Shown: piece after piece, positions 18,427 through 27,858 of the stretch
Position numbering within the stretch: position 1 is the first letter of the stretch
How the letters are laid out: each line of letters begins with the position of its first letter
Origin: JAVBQL01 sp031549085
Lineage (GTDB): Bacteria > Spirochaetota > GWE2-31-10 > MWDO01
Length of the DNA stretch: 64,000 nucleotides
Assembly (NCBI GenBank): GCA_031549085.1
Contig: JAVBQL010000002.1
Location: forward strand, 55,339-119,338
Direction: 5' to 3'
Translations under genes and position numbers: made by a program
The notes under the pieces: model-generated
What the model was told of the DNA's origin: nothing
Database searches by the model: none
Seen by the model: the letters and a program-made list of their open reading frames with translations, nothing else

Positions 18427-19218
18427 TCACTGCACAAGAATAATATTTTCAACCCTCTCATAGAAATCATATCTTAACTCTTTTATAATATTATCAAATT
18501 CTCTTCTATCTTTTTCGCTATTTGCTATTATGCTATCATATGCAATACTAATATCTTTCTCTTTTGCAGAATATGTATTTAAGAGACTCCAGATAAGTTC
18601 TTTTTCCTCTTGATCTATATATTTGTAAACCCTAGCCCAAAATAGATCATAAAAATCCACATTCTTAATAGACAGATCATAATTGACCATCTCTTTTTTT
18701 AATTCAATATCTGTTAATTCATCAATTTGAGCACCGCTTTTTCTCTCTAAAGCATATCTCATTAAATTATTAATAGAGTTGCTTATATCTATAAGACCAT
18801 TTTTGCTGATTCTTGTGAAGGTAAAAATTGAAGAGCTTGATGTATCTGTTTCAAAAGCTTTAAATAGCTTCAAGTCTCTTATTGAAGAGAAATTATCTTT
18901 TAGTAGAGTCTCTTCATTGATGTTTTTATAATATAGAGAGCTGTTTGTCATTTTTATTAGATAAATTTTTTTATATGGCTCATTACCAATCTTCATATTC
19001 AAAATAGTAAAACTCTGCTGTGTAGTCTCTGCCTCTATTTTTAATATATTACTGATTGTTCTTTTAAAAATCTCTACACCATCAATAGTGAAGGAGATAG
19101 ACTTTTTATCTAAAGATTTAATTGTAGCAACAAATATTTGACCATTATTTAAAGATATTCTTTCAGAAAAAAGAGACAATGTTATAAAAAGGAAAATAAA
19201 AATAAAGGTTTTTTTCAC
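18427..19218 (-). CDS. Exported protein of unknown function
   Basis: A 263-residue protein with a signal peptide (MKKTFIFIFLFITLSLFSE; cleavage probably near residue 18, no lipobox cysteine). The mature N-terminus (ISLNNGQIFVATIKSLDKKSISFTIDG) looks like a small beta domain of the kind seen in spirochaete proteins that begin with 'nGxxxxGxi'. The C-terminal half is helical and charged. I do not recognise a family. It lies 12 bases downstream of a small membrane protein and 44 bases upstream of the glycosyltransferase array, so it is likely in the same transcript and acts in the envelope. Confidence 0.6.
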   Translation of the reverse strand: MKKTFIFIFLFITLSLFSERISLNNGQIFVATIKSLDKKSISFTIDGVEIFKRTISNILKIEAETTQQSFTILNMKIGNEPYKKIYLIKMTNSSLYYKNINEETLLKDNFSSIRDLKLFKAFETDTSSSSIFTFTRISKNGLIDISNSINNLMRYALERKSGAQIDELTDIELKKEMVNYDLSIKNVDFYDLFWARVYKYIDQEEKELIWSLLNTYSAKEKDISIAYDSIIANSEKDRREFDNIIKELRYDFYERVENIILVQ

Positions 19219-19230
19219 TATTTTTATTAC

Positions 19231-19815
19231 CTATCCTTTATCTATCTTGTTGTTGCCCTGATTGTTAGCCTCTTTTGTTCTCATTTTATTAATTATATTA
19301 TTATTGTAGATTATATAAATTCCCAATGACATTATTGATATAGAGATAAAAAATAGTAAAAATGCTTTGAACTCAATTTTTATAATATTTAGGCTAAATA
19401 GAAGCATAATAATAGATATAAAAGCAATAAAAATCGCAGGAATTATTATTCTTGGGTTTTTCCTTGGAAAAACAAAGCTATAAATTATAAAGGCTGTAGC
19501 TGGAAAGAGTCCAAAGACAGGCCAAAATTTCTCTATAGGCATATACTTATTCAAGATAAATTCATACAACAATAAAAAAATCAATGTTAAAAGAGTTGCA
19601 ACTCCAGGAATTACCAACACTTTATATTTCTTATCTGTAAATCCCCAAATTATGCAATCAAAACATGGCAATAGAAGAAATATTGCAAAAGCATAAAATA
19701 TAGAGATCTTCTCATTAAAAATAATTTTTAAGAGAAGAATCAAACCAATATAAAATATATAGAATCCAACCGCCTTTGAAGGTTTTAAAAAGCGGTTTTG
19801 AAAGATTTTAGCCAT
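19231..19815 (-). CDS. Small polytopic membrane protein, unknown function
   Basis: A 194-residue hydrophobic protein with about six membrane segments, beginning near residue 14 (AVGFYIFYIGLILLLKIIF) and ending near 165 (ALLFFISISIMSLGIYIIY). The tail is hydrophilic and Asn/Lys-rich. No catalytic or binding motif is evident and I do not recognise the family. It follows hydB by 21 bases and precedes an exported protein by 12, so it probably belongs to the same leftward transcript; a direct link to hydrogenase function is not supported by anything in its sequence. Confidence 0.6.
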   Translation of the reverse strand: MAKIFQNRFLKPSKAVGFYIFYIGLILLLKIIFNEKISIFYAFAIFLLLPCFDCIIWGFTDKKYKVLVIPGVATLLTLIFLLLYEFILNKYMPIEKFWPVFGLFPATAFIIYSFVFPRKNPRIIIPAIFIAFISIIMLLFSLNIIKIEFKAFLLFFISISIMSLGIYIIYNNNIINKMRTKEANNQGNNKIDKG

Positions 19816-19836
19816 TACGCTATCTACCTCTTGAAT

Positions 19837-21597
19837 TTATCCTTTAGAAACAGCTGAAAACTTACATACATTGTAGCATGAGCCACATTTAATACACTTT
19901 TCTTGTGATAATATATGTTTTTGCTTAATTTCACCTGTAATAGCCTCAACTGGACAAGCTTTCTTACAAGCACCACAACCTGTACACTTATCATTTATCG
20001 TAAATGTAACCAAGTTTGTACAAACTCCAGCAGGGCACTTTTTATCTTTTATATGTGCAATATACTCATCTTTGAAATATTTCAATGTTGTTAATACAGG
20101 GTTTGGAGCTGTTTGACCCAACGCACAGAGAGAACTTGATTTTATCTTATCTGCCAAATCAAGCAGACTATCAATATCACTCTCACTTCCCTCTCCATCA
20201 CATATACGAGTTAGAATCTCAAGCATTCTCTTTGTTCCAATTCTACAGAAAGTACACTTTCCACAGCTCTCTGATTGAGTAAAGTTTAAGAAATATTTAG
20301 CCACATCAACCATACAGCTATCTTCATCAAGAACAACCATTCCGCCAGAGCCAACAATCGCCCCTGTTGCCATAAGAGACTCATAGTCAACCGGTGTATC
20401 AAGCAGGCTCTCTGGTATACAGCCACCTGATGGGCCACCCATTTGGACAGCTTTAAATTTTTTATCGTTTTTTATGCCGCCGCCAATATCATATATAACC
20501 TCTCTCAAAGGAATACCCATCTCAACTTCTACCAAACCACCATTTTTTATCTTGCCTGCCAAGGCAAATACTTTCGTGCCTTTTGATTTTTCTGTACCAT
20601 ATTTATTGAATGATTCAGGTCCATTAGCCAAAATAGTTCCGATAGAAGCCAAAGTCTCAACGTTATTCACATTTGTAGGTTTACCAAAGAGTCCGCTTAC
20701 TGCTGGAAACGGAGGTCTTAAGCGAGGCATACCTCTCTTTCCCTCTATACTAGCAATTAGGGCAGTCTCCTCACCACAAACAAAGGCACCCGCCCCCTCT
20801 TTAACATGAATTTCAAAATTAAATTTTGTTCCAAGTATATTTTTTCCCATCAAATTTCTTTCAGTTGCCTGCTTAATAGCAATCTTAAGCCTTTCGATAG
20901 CAAGCGGATACTCAGCTCTACAATATACATATCCCTCACCAGCCCCTATCGCATAGCCACAGATAAGCATTCCCTCAAGAACGCTATGGGGATCTCCCTC
21001 AAGAACAGATCTATCCATGAATGCACCTGGGTCGCCCTCATCGGCATTACATATCACATATTTTTTATCATTTTTAGAGTCAGCAGCAAATCTCCACTTC
21101 ATGCCTGTTGGGAAACCAGCTCCTCCACGACCTCTAAGTCCAGAGTCAAGAACTCTCTTTATAACCTCATCACTGCCAATTGTTACAGCTCTCTTTAAGC
21201 CTTCATAACCGCCGCTCTTCATATAGTCATCAATGTTTTCAGGATCAATACTTCCAGTGTTACGTAAAACGATTCTTCTCTGTTTCTCAAAAACGTACTT
21301 ATCTTGACTCTCTTTAAGAAGAGCCTCTTTTACAATATTATTATTTTTAACATGCTCATTAAATATTTTCTCAGCAAGTTTATCAGTAACATTTCCATAT
21401 AGATATTTTTTGCCATCTTTTGTTAGTTCAACAATTGGTTCTACATAGCACATACCAATACAGCCGGTCTCTTTCAGTACTATATCACTATTACCCTTAA
21501 CCAAGTTTGACAAAACTTCAAAAGTTTTAGACGCTCCAGAGGCATTTCCGCATGTAGCAGTTCCAACCTTTATCTCAATCAGATTACCTTTACTCAT
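19837..21597 (-). CDS. hydB: Electron-bifurcating [FeFe]-hydrogenase subunit HydB (NuoF-like)
   Basis: The flavin-containing NAD(P)H-oxidising subunit of a multimeric [FeFe] hydrogenase. Domains in order: a thioredoxin-like [2Fe-2S] domain (GTATCGNASGA, then CIGMCYVEP, residues ~12-55); the NuoF FMN/NADH core (GLRGRGGAGFPTGMKW, CNADEGDPGAFMDR); SLBB; the [4Fe-4S] site ESCGKCTFCRIGT; and a C-terminal two-cluster ferredoxin (CTGCGACKKACP, CIKCGSCYNVCKF). This fused layout at 586 residues fits HydB of trimeric bifurcating hydrogenases better than respiratory NuoF. Its ATG overlaps the stop of hydC (ATGA). The catalytic HydA is not in the window, so electron bifurcation itself is inferred from family. 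Confidence 0.9.
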   Translation of the reverse strand: MSKGNLIEIKVGTATCGNASGASKTFEVLSNLVKGNSDIVLKETGCIGMCYVEPIVELTKDGKKYLYGNVTDKLAEKIFNEHVKNNNIVKEALLKESQDKYVFEKQRRIVLRNTGSIDPENIDDYMKSGGYEGLKRAVTIGSDEVIKRVLDSGLRGRGGAGFPTGMKWRFAADSKNDKKYVICNADEGDPGAFMDRSVLEGDPHSVLEGMLICGYAIGAGEGYVYCRAEYPLAIERLKIAIKQATERNLMGKNILGTKFNFEIHVKEGAGAFVCGEETALIASIEGKRGMPRLRPPFPAVSGLFGKPTNVNNVETLASIGTILANGPESFNKYGTEKSKGTKVFALAGKIKNGGLVEVEMGIPLREVIYDIGGGIKNDKKFKAVQMGGPSGGCIPESLLDTPVDYESLMATGAIVGSGGMVVLDEDSCMVDVAKYFLNFTQSESCGKCTFCRIGTKRMLEILTRICDGEGSESDIDSLLDLADKIKSSSLCALGQTAPNPVLTTLKYFKDEYIAHIKDKKCPAGVCTNLVTFTINDKCTGCGACKKACPVEAITGEIKQKHILSQEKCIKCGSCYNVCKFSAVSKG

Positions 21598-22067
21598 ATT
21601 GCTTTTCCCTCCATCTCTGCGTCTATATATGAATCTATTATCTTTGAAAATTTATCGTTTGTTAATTTACCATATGTCTTATCATTTATCATAACAACAG
21701 GTGCAAGTGAGCAGCAGCCAAGACATGCAACACTAATGATGCTAAAAAGCCCATCTTCCGTTGTCTCATTTGCTTTTATTTTAAGTTTATTTTCTATCAT
21801 AGAGTCAAGAATTTTTATACCGCCAACATGGCAAGCTGTTCCATGACACATTCTTATAATATATTTACCAACAGGGGTAAATCTAAATTGTGCATAGAAG
21901 GTCGCAACGCCATATATTTCAGATACAGGTATATTTAACTTGCCTGATATATATCTTATAGTATCTTTAGAGAGATATCCCTCTTTTTCTTGAGCCTGCT
22001 GCAAGATTGGAATCAACGATCCTTTTGTTCCTGCATATTTTTCAATTACCTTATCCAAATCATTCAT
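21594..22067 (-). CDS. hydC: Hydrogenase subunit HydC (NuoE-like [2Fe-2S] protein)
   Basis: A 157-residue NuoE-family protein: an N-terminal helical bundle (LIPILQQAQEKEGYLS), then a thioredoxin-like fold with four cluster ligands, CHGTACHVGG (CX4C) and CLGCC (CX3C). It binds one [2Fe-2S] cluster and passes electrons between the flavoprotein HydB and the hydrogenase core. It is the first gene of the leftward run and is translationally coupled to hydB. NuoE of complex I cannot be ruled out from this protein alone, but HydB's architecture and the presence of hydG in the window favour the hydrogenase. Confidence 0.88.
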   Translation of the reverse strand: MNDLDKVIEKYAGTKGSLIPILQQAQEKEGYLSKDTIRYISGKLNIPVSEIYGVATFYAQFRFTPVGKYIIRMCHGTACHVGGIKILDSMIENKLKIKANETTEDGLFSIISVACLGCCSLAPVVMINDKTYGKLTNDKFSKIIDSYIDAEMEGKAI

Positions 22068-22219
22068 AGACTACCTCTTAATCAAACTCTAAAAAATAAA
22101 CTTATAAATGCGAAGTCAAGTATATACTTTTTTTTAAAGTTTGTTAATAATTTCTTATCAAAATAAGACATAAAATATTAATATTTATTCAATCATTCTT
22201 TTATAGTAGTTTATTAAAC

Positions 22220-23728
22220 CTATTTATGTAAATTTGTACTATTAAAGTATTGATTTAAAAGATGAAAATCATTTTTTGCTGTCTCAAAATCATTCTTATC
22301 AAATATCATAAAAAAATTCTTTAATTTACCATTTTTTTCCATTGGATATATAATAACCATATTTGTAACAGAGAGATCCTCTTTTGAGACTCTATCTGTG
22401 AAAAATTTTTGATCAAGCCCACCATTACTTCTTTTAAAAGCTAAAACTCTATTTTCATCTGAGAATTTTTTTATAAAAGAGAGCTCTTTATTAAAGCTAA
22501 GGTTTAGAAGAGTTGCGTCACTTATGCCATTATGCAGCACAGGGACAAAATCATCTCCATAACCACCAAAACAGCACCAACTATAGATGGAGAGGCTCTC
22601 TATCAATTTTGAAACCTCTGATATCTTTGCATCATATTCCTTATCATCATCAATATAGTCAGCCTTCTCCCCTATTACAAAGCTCTCTGTTATAGGGAGA
22701 TCCTCTATCGGAATATTCTCTCCGCTCTGTTTTGCTTTCTGCAGATCTTCAACAAGCTGTCTTGCATAGTCATCATCAACAACCTGATTTTTTACATCTC
22801 CACTTCTAAGCTCATCAAGTACAGTTCCAGAATTAAGTTTAATCAAAGAGATCTTATTTGATACAAAATAGTATAATCTAACCATAACAACTGCAATAAA
22901 AGAGATAAGTCCAAGCTTCCCACCAAATCCAACAAAAAGATTCTTTGTTAAAACCAACAGTAGACCAGAAATAAGTCCTGTGATTAGATAGTCCCTTTTA
23001 AGCATCAGAACAAAATATGAGGTCATTCCAACAAATGCGCCAGTATACCATGCCTGACCCAAAATTGTACCATAAACAGGAATCTCTGTAATTAGCAATC
23101 CACCTATTATACCAGTGGTTGCAACACTTATTACTTTATAGTTATCGTTCAAAGATGAAGCAGTATTTTTTATCTCCATAGAGACCAATGAAGCAAGAAC
23201 CGCTGTAGGAATAGCCAAAAGATCTATTGGATCAAACCCATGAAACATACTTTTATTGAGGATTGTAACAACTACCTTACTTGGATAAATATATGAACAC
23301 AAAAAGAGAAAAAGCACTACGGATAAAAAGGCTATTGTCCCAAGTCTTCCACCATATCCATCAAAAAAGACTTTTGGATATTTTATAGAAAAAAACTCAC
23401 TAAGGGAGTAGAGAAGAGCTGTTAGAGATGAAAGAATAACAGCATTAATCAAAAACTGGAGAGACATAGGAGATAGTAGCCCATTCCAATCCAGAAAAAA
23501 TATCGCTGTCATTCCAGCAAAAGAGCCACAAAATGTTGCCCATGAGTAGTGGTTTTCATCATTTATTATAACAGTAAAAAAACCAATTATAATAGAGACT
23601 AGTGCAGATGCAACAATTGCATTATTATCAAGAACAACAACGTATATTGTTGCAATTACACCAATAAAGCAAAACAAAAACTGCAAGAGGAGTGTTGAAA
23701 ATTTTATATTTTTATTATCGAGTTCCAT
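22220..23728 (-). CDS. Polytopic membrane protein, unknown function
   Basis: A 502-residue protein. The first ~305 residues hold about nine to ten hydrophobic segments with internal glycine-rich repeats (GTIAFLSVVLF, GIIGGLLITEI, GGKLGLISFIAVVMV), suggesting a transporter-like or channel-like bundle built from duplicated halves. The remaining ~190 residues are hydrophilic and probably cytoplasmic (start DELRSGDVKNQVVDDD). I do not recognise a family. It is followed after 152 bases by hydC and preceded by the metallopeptidase genes; no functional link is evident. Confidence 0.65.
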   Translation of the reverse strand: MELDNKNIKFSTLLLQFLFCFIGVIATIYVVVLDNNAIVASALVSIIIGFFTVIINDENHYSWATFCGSFAGMTAIFFLDWNGLLSPMSLQFLINAVILSSLTALLYSLSEFFSIKYPKVFFDGYGGRLGTIAFLSVVLFLFLCSYIYPSKVVVTILNKSMFHGFDPIDLLAIPTAVLASLVSMEIKNTASSLNDNYKVISVATTGIIGGLLITEIPVYGTILGQAWYTGAFVGMTSYFVLMLKRDYLITGLISGLLLVLTKNLFVGFGGKLGLISFIAVVMVRLYYFVSNKISLIKLNSGTVLDELRSGDVKNQVVDDDYARQLVEDLQKAKQSGENIPIEDLPITESFVIGEKADYIDDDKEYDAKISEVSKLIESLSIYSWCCFGGYGDDFVPVLHNGISDATLLNLSFNKELSFIKKFSDENRVLAFKRSNGGLDQKFFTDRVSKEDLSVTNMVIIYPMEKNGKLKNFFMIFDKNDFETAKNDFHLLNQYFNSTNLHK

Positions 23729-23774
23729 CTACCTTTCTTTTCTTCTAAAATATTTTTTTACTGAATATAAATAG

Positions 23775-25502
23775 TCACTTCATAACAATTGTAAGGTACT
23801 GGTTAGACCTTAAATGTACCTGCTTGAAAAAAGGTCCATTAATCTTTGAACCACCCTTTACATAAAAGTTGGAGTTATTGTTAGTATCGACCCCAAAATT
23901 AATATTTTCACTACACTCTAAAAAATATGGACCCTCATCAAAATCGGTATACATATAATTATATAAATTTATAGAACCTAGCCTATATGTAGTCCCTGAA
24001 ATAGTGGACTCATACCATCTATCACCATTGTTGTATTTAAGTCCAACACGGGAGATAATATGGTCTGACAAAATTACTGACGCCCCCCACTCTCTTAATA
24101 GAGCCAAAAAGGAGAAATCTTTTCCACTCATTTTATTAACAGCTGATACCACTGCCTGATAATTTACATAGCTGTTTCCCTTAACAATCTCATTAAAAAG
24201 TTTTGCCCCGCCAAAATTGCGAGCAATATATGATCCAAAAGCATAGCTTGTTGAATAACTTTTTAAAACATCTCCACCCTCATGCCACATTGTAACATTT
24301 TCACTATTAAATCCATTAAAAAGTGGAAGCCTTCCCTCAAAGTTTTTTGGTATAGAGGCTGGATTACTACTTTTCACCCCTCTAGGTCCATCAACGCCCA
24401 ACTTATCAGCAACAAAATCTTCAGCAACCATAGAGCAAAGCTCATTAAGCCACGACTCTGTGCTTGAGTTTGTATTAACTTTTATCAGTTTCTGATAAAA
24501 GTTAATCATATGCTGAAACTCATGAGCCAATGTTGAGATTATTTGGGCTGGATATCTATTTGTTATCCTCCACTCAACATCATCTTCTGAATAGTAGGCA
24601 AAAAATGGAGCATCAAGATAAAAAATCAAACACTCATTTGAATATTGCATGGCACTGCTTTTTAACGCATCTCTTCCATAAAAAAAGCCAAGAACACCAC
24701 CATTAGACAACCCATCTTGATTCTCATCACTATCTATATCATATAATAAAATATTAATAAAGCCCTTATTGTTAGAATCTATCGCCTCTGCCCTACTGCT
24801 TACCCCCCACTCCTCACCAAATATATTGGTAATCCAGTGGTATATATCATCTTTATCGGTTTTTAAAAACTTATTTGAAAGCGCATCTATCATACTTTGA
24901 TTTATTGGATATTTAGGCGTACTATAAATATCAGAGGTTTCATCCCAATATTTATTCTCCACCCAAACATTAAGAGCTTTATTATCAATAGTATTAGAAA
25001 ATCTGCAGGTTGCATCAATAATTCTGCCAACATCATCATAAAAAATTCTCTCCTCCCCAACTGTTCCAATACTGTTTGTTCTAACAATATCTTTTGATAG
25101 GAGAGATCTGCTATTTTTAGAACTATTTTTATCTAAATTCAAAAAAGGGCTATTATTGAATTTTGTTATTCTATCTTTGGTTCCATATGATGAAGAGCTT
25201 GAAATATTATGTGTGGGTATAATATTAGGGCTATTAACAACAGGATTTATAACAGAGGTCTCTCCGGTGGTTGTAATTATAAAATAGATATCTTTACTAT
25301 TTACACCATTGATATTTATATTAATTGTCTCATTGTCCTCTCCATCAGAGGCCCTAGGAACATATATAACATCATATGAGAGATCTTTTGCTTCATATGT
25401 ATAGTTTGAATCTCCCCAATAGTTGGGATCATAGTGTCTAAATCCCATATTACAAGAGAAGAGGGAAAAAAGAGAGAAAACTATATAAAAAAGCCTATAC
25501 AT
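23775..25502 (-). CDS. Zinc metallopeptidase lipoprotein, M30 (hyicolysin-like), paralogue 1
   Basis: A 575-residue lipoprotein. I start it at ATG 25502 (MYRLFYIVFSLFSLFSC) because this gives an AAGG site and a proper lipoprotein signal with Cys17; an upstream in-frame start would add 31 unlikely residues. The catalytic zinc motif HEFQH is at residues 327-331, embedded in AHEFQHMINFYQK as in M30 peptidases, with a probable third ligand glutamate in WLNELCSMVAED about 23 residues on. It is preceded by ILLYDIDSDENQDGLSNGGVLGFFYGRD, also conserved in the paralogue. Probable surface or periplasmic protease. The tandem paralogue is at 25738. Confidence 0.85.
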   Translation of the reverse strand: MYRLFYIVFSLFSLFSCNMGFRHYDPNYWGDSNYTYEAKDLSYDVIYVPRASDGEDNETINININGVNSKDIYFIITTTGETSVINPVVNSPNIIPTHNISSSSSYGTKDRITKFNNSPFLNLDKNSSKNSRSLLSKDIVRTNSIGTVGEERIFYDDVGRIIDATCRFSNTIDNKALNVWVENKYWDETSDIYSTPKYPINQSMIDALSNKFLKTDKDDIYHWITNIFGEEWGVSSRAEAIDSNNKGFINILLYDIDSDENQDGLSNGGVLGFFYGRDALKSSAMQYSNECLIFYLDAPFFAYYSEDDVEWRITNRYPAQIISTLAHEFQHMINFYQKLIKVNTNSSTESWLNELCSMVAEDFVADKLGVDGPRGVKSSNPASIPKNFEGRLPLFNGFNSENVTMWHEGGDVLKSYSTSYAFGSYIARNFGGAKLFNEIVKGNSYVNYQAVVSAVNKMSGKDFSFLALLREWGASVILSDHIISRVGLKYNNGDRWYESTISGTTYRLGSINLYNYMYTDFDEGPYFLECSENINFGVDTNNNSNFYVKGGSKINGPFFKQVHLRSNQYLTIVMK

Positions 25503-25737
25503 AGCAACCTTTTTTAAAAAAACAATATAAAAACAGAAAAAACAATTAAAACAAGTTAGATTATCATAAAAAACTATAGAGTAAATATACAACATTTTTC
25601 AGCTTTTTTGTAGTAATTTATAAAAAATGTTCTATATTTTATATTTTCTCGGAAATTTTATAGTGATAGGCTAATATACTACTCTATCATAATAATTATG
25701 GAGAGATAGACTTATAAAACCTCTTTAAGTGCGCTTT

Positions 25738-27495
25738 TTATCTAACTATAATTGTAAGATACTGGTTTGGTTTCAAAGATATTCCTCTCTTAAAAGTACC
25801 ACTAGCATTAGAGCCTACCTTCAAATATAGATTAGAATCGCTATCAGTTGTAAATGATTTATATAAACCAGCAGTATTATCAATAAAATAGGGACCACTA
25901 TTTGAGCCATATGTATAGTCATACATATTTATAGAGCCTAAATTATATGTATACCCATTTAAACTTGAAATATACCAATTGCTGCCATTATTATACTTAA
26001 ATCCAGTTTCATTAATAACAAGATCAGATAAAACAACCGACTCCCCCCACATTTTTAACAAATCTAAAAAGGTATAGCTTGTATCATTAAGAGAATTTAT
26101 TGCTGCAACAACTGAGTTGTAATCTGTATAGGAATTTCCACTAACAATTTTATTAAATAGAGCAGCTCCGCCAAAATTTCTAGCAATGTATGCTCCAAAA
26201 GCGTAGCTTGTTGAATAACTTTTCAAAATATCTGATACTGCTGATCCCGAAAGCCATGTTGTTAAAGACTCACTGTTATAGAGATTGAAATATGGAAGTC
26301 TTCCATCTAAAGTATTTGGAACAGAGGCTGGATTGCTACTTAAAATACCTCTAGGCCCATTAACAGCAAGTTTATCTGCCAAAAGATCCTCTGCAACCAT
26401 CGAACACATCTCATTTATCCACGTATCAGTTCCTACATTTAAAACATTTTTAACTATTTTCTGATAAAAATTAATCATATGCTGAAATTCGTGAGCAAGC
26501 GTTGATATAATATTACTTGGATATGAATCTGATATATTCCAATTCGTTGAATTACTTTTATAACTAAAATATGGAGCATCAATATAGAAGAGCAGCATCT
26601 CATTAGAATCTGAATAATATGATTTTTTAAAATTATCTTTCGCATAAAAGAAACCAAGAACGCCACCTGTAGAGAGCCCCTCTGAATTCTCATCACTATC
26701 TATATCAAAGAGCAATATATTTACGCAACCTACATTATCAGCTGATATAAGATTACTGATATTATGCGCTCCCCACTCCGCTCCAAAGATACTTGTATCC
26801 CAGTGATAGATATCATTCTTACCACTATTAAGAAATTTATCTGCCAAAGCATCTATCATATTTTGATCTATGCTATTTTTTACGCCGGAGGCTGTAGCAA
26901 CCCAATATTTATCTTCAACCCATATATTGAGAGTCTTTCCATCTACGGTATTCTTAAATCTTAAAGTTGCATTTACTATACCATCAGCATCATCATAAAA
27001 CTCTCTTGAATCGTTTAGGTTATATGTTAAAACACTTTTTAAAGGAGCTGACATTTTTGATAGCTCTCTTTTTAATATATTATTTGTTTTATTAACTTCA
27101 TACTCAAATGGATTCTTATTAAACTTTGAGATCTTCTCTTTTCCAGGGTGAATAGAGATATCCAAATTATTTAAAGCTGGCTCTATACTACCAGCATAAA
27201 GACTACTACTTTTTGTGGTATGAGTGCTATTCCCATTGGTAGTTATGATAAAATATAGATTTCTGTTTGAAAGATTATCTATGCTAACATCTATAATCTC
27301 ATTGTCATACTTCCTTGGAACATTAAAAATATCATAGGCAGCTGCTGTCGCACTATATTTATATGCTGAGCTTCCTGATGTTGTATTAACATCATTATTA
27401 CTATTGCTACCATTATTACCATTGCTGCCCTTGTTGATATCGCATGAAAAAAAGATAATAGAGATTGATAAAAATATAAAAATAGACCTTTTCAT
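25738..27495 (-). CDS. Zinc metallopeptidase lipoprotein, M30 (hyicolysin-like), paralogue 2
   Basis: A 585-residue paralogue of the next gene, with the same order of blocks: lipoprotein signal (MKRSIFIFLSISIIFFSC, Cys18), a low-complexity Asn/Gly/Ser linker (GSNGNNGSNSNND), a beta-rich region, then AHEFQHMINFYQK and WINEMCSMVAED. It is therefore predicted to be a zinc peptidase anchored in an envelope membrane. ATG 27495 follows AAGGG at five bases; the GTG two codons earlier is less likely. A 235-base gap separates the two paralogues, so each may have its own promoter. Confidence 0.85.
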   Translation of the reverse strand: MKRSIFIFLSISIIFFSCDINKGSNGNNGSNSNNDVNTTSGSSAYKYSATAAAYDIFNVPRKYDNEIIDVSIDNLSNRNLYFIITTNGNSTHTTKSSSLYAGSIEPALNNLDISIHPGKEKISKFNKNPFEYEVNKTNNILKRELSKMSAPLKSVLTYNLNDSREFYDDADGIVNATLRFKNTVDGKTLNIWVEDKYWVATASGVKNSIDQNMIDALADKFLNSGKNDIYHWDTSIFGAEWGAHNISNLISADNVGCVNILLFDIDSDENSEGLSTGGVLGFFYAKDNFKKSYYSDSNEMLLFYIDAPYFSYKSNSTNWNISDSYPSNIISTLAHEFQHMINFYQKIVKNVLNVGTDTWINEMCSMVAEDLLADKLAVNGPRGILSSNPASVPNTLDGRLPYFNLYNSESLTTWLSGSAVSDILKSYSTSYAFGAYIARNFGGAALFNKIVSGNSYTDYNSVVAAINSLNDTSYTFLDLLKMWGESVVLSDLVINETGFKYNNGSNWYISSLNGYTYNLGSINMYDYTYGSNSGPYFIDNTAGLYKSFTTDSDSNLYLKVGSNASGTFKRGISLKPNQYLTIIVR

Positions 27496-27609
27496 ATACA
27501 CCCTTAAAAAATATTAATAAAAAGAGATTACTTTATTTAATAGAAACCATATAAAGTTTTAGAAAACAACTTTAAAAAAAGTCAAATATAGCGATACTAT
27601 TTTTTATCG

Positions 27610-27654
27610 TAAAATGTAAACAAAATATTTAATATAAAATTTATTTACATTTTA
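27610..27654. promoter_or_regulatory. Inverted repeat upstream of the metallopeptidase genes
   Basis: TAAAATGTAAA (27610-27620) and its exact complement TTTACATTTTA (27644-27654) are separated by 23 bases. It lies in the otherwise featureless 363-base gap 27496-27858, about 115 bases upstream of the metallopeptidase start. It may be an operator or a transcript end; the sequence does not decide. Confidence 0.35.
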
Positions 27655-27858
27655 TTTAATAACTCTCCTTTTAATTATTATCATTAAAAAGAGTCTTTTT
27701 CTTATCCTTAATTTATTGTTGCTCTATCAATCTAACACTTTTTAATTACCGAAGCAAATGTTTTTTGTATCAAGAGGTATTTTAACTTATTTTTTCAAAT
27801 TTCAACAGCTACTGTTATTAAAATAGTTTGAGTATGAGTAGTTTATAATAGATAAGTA

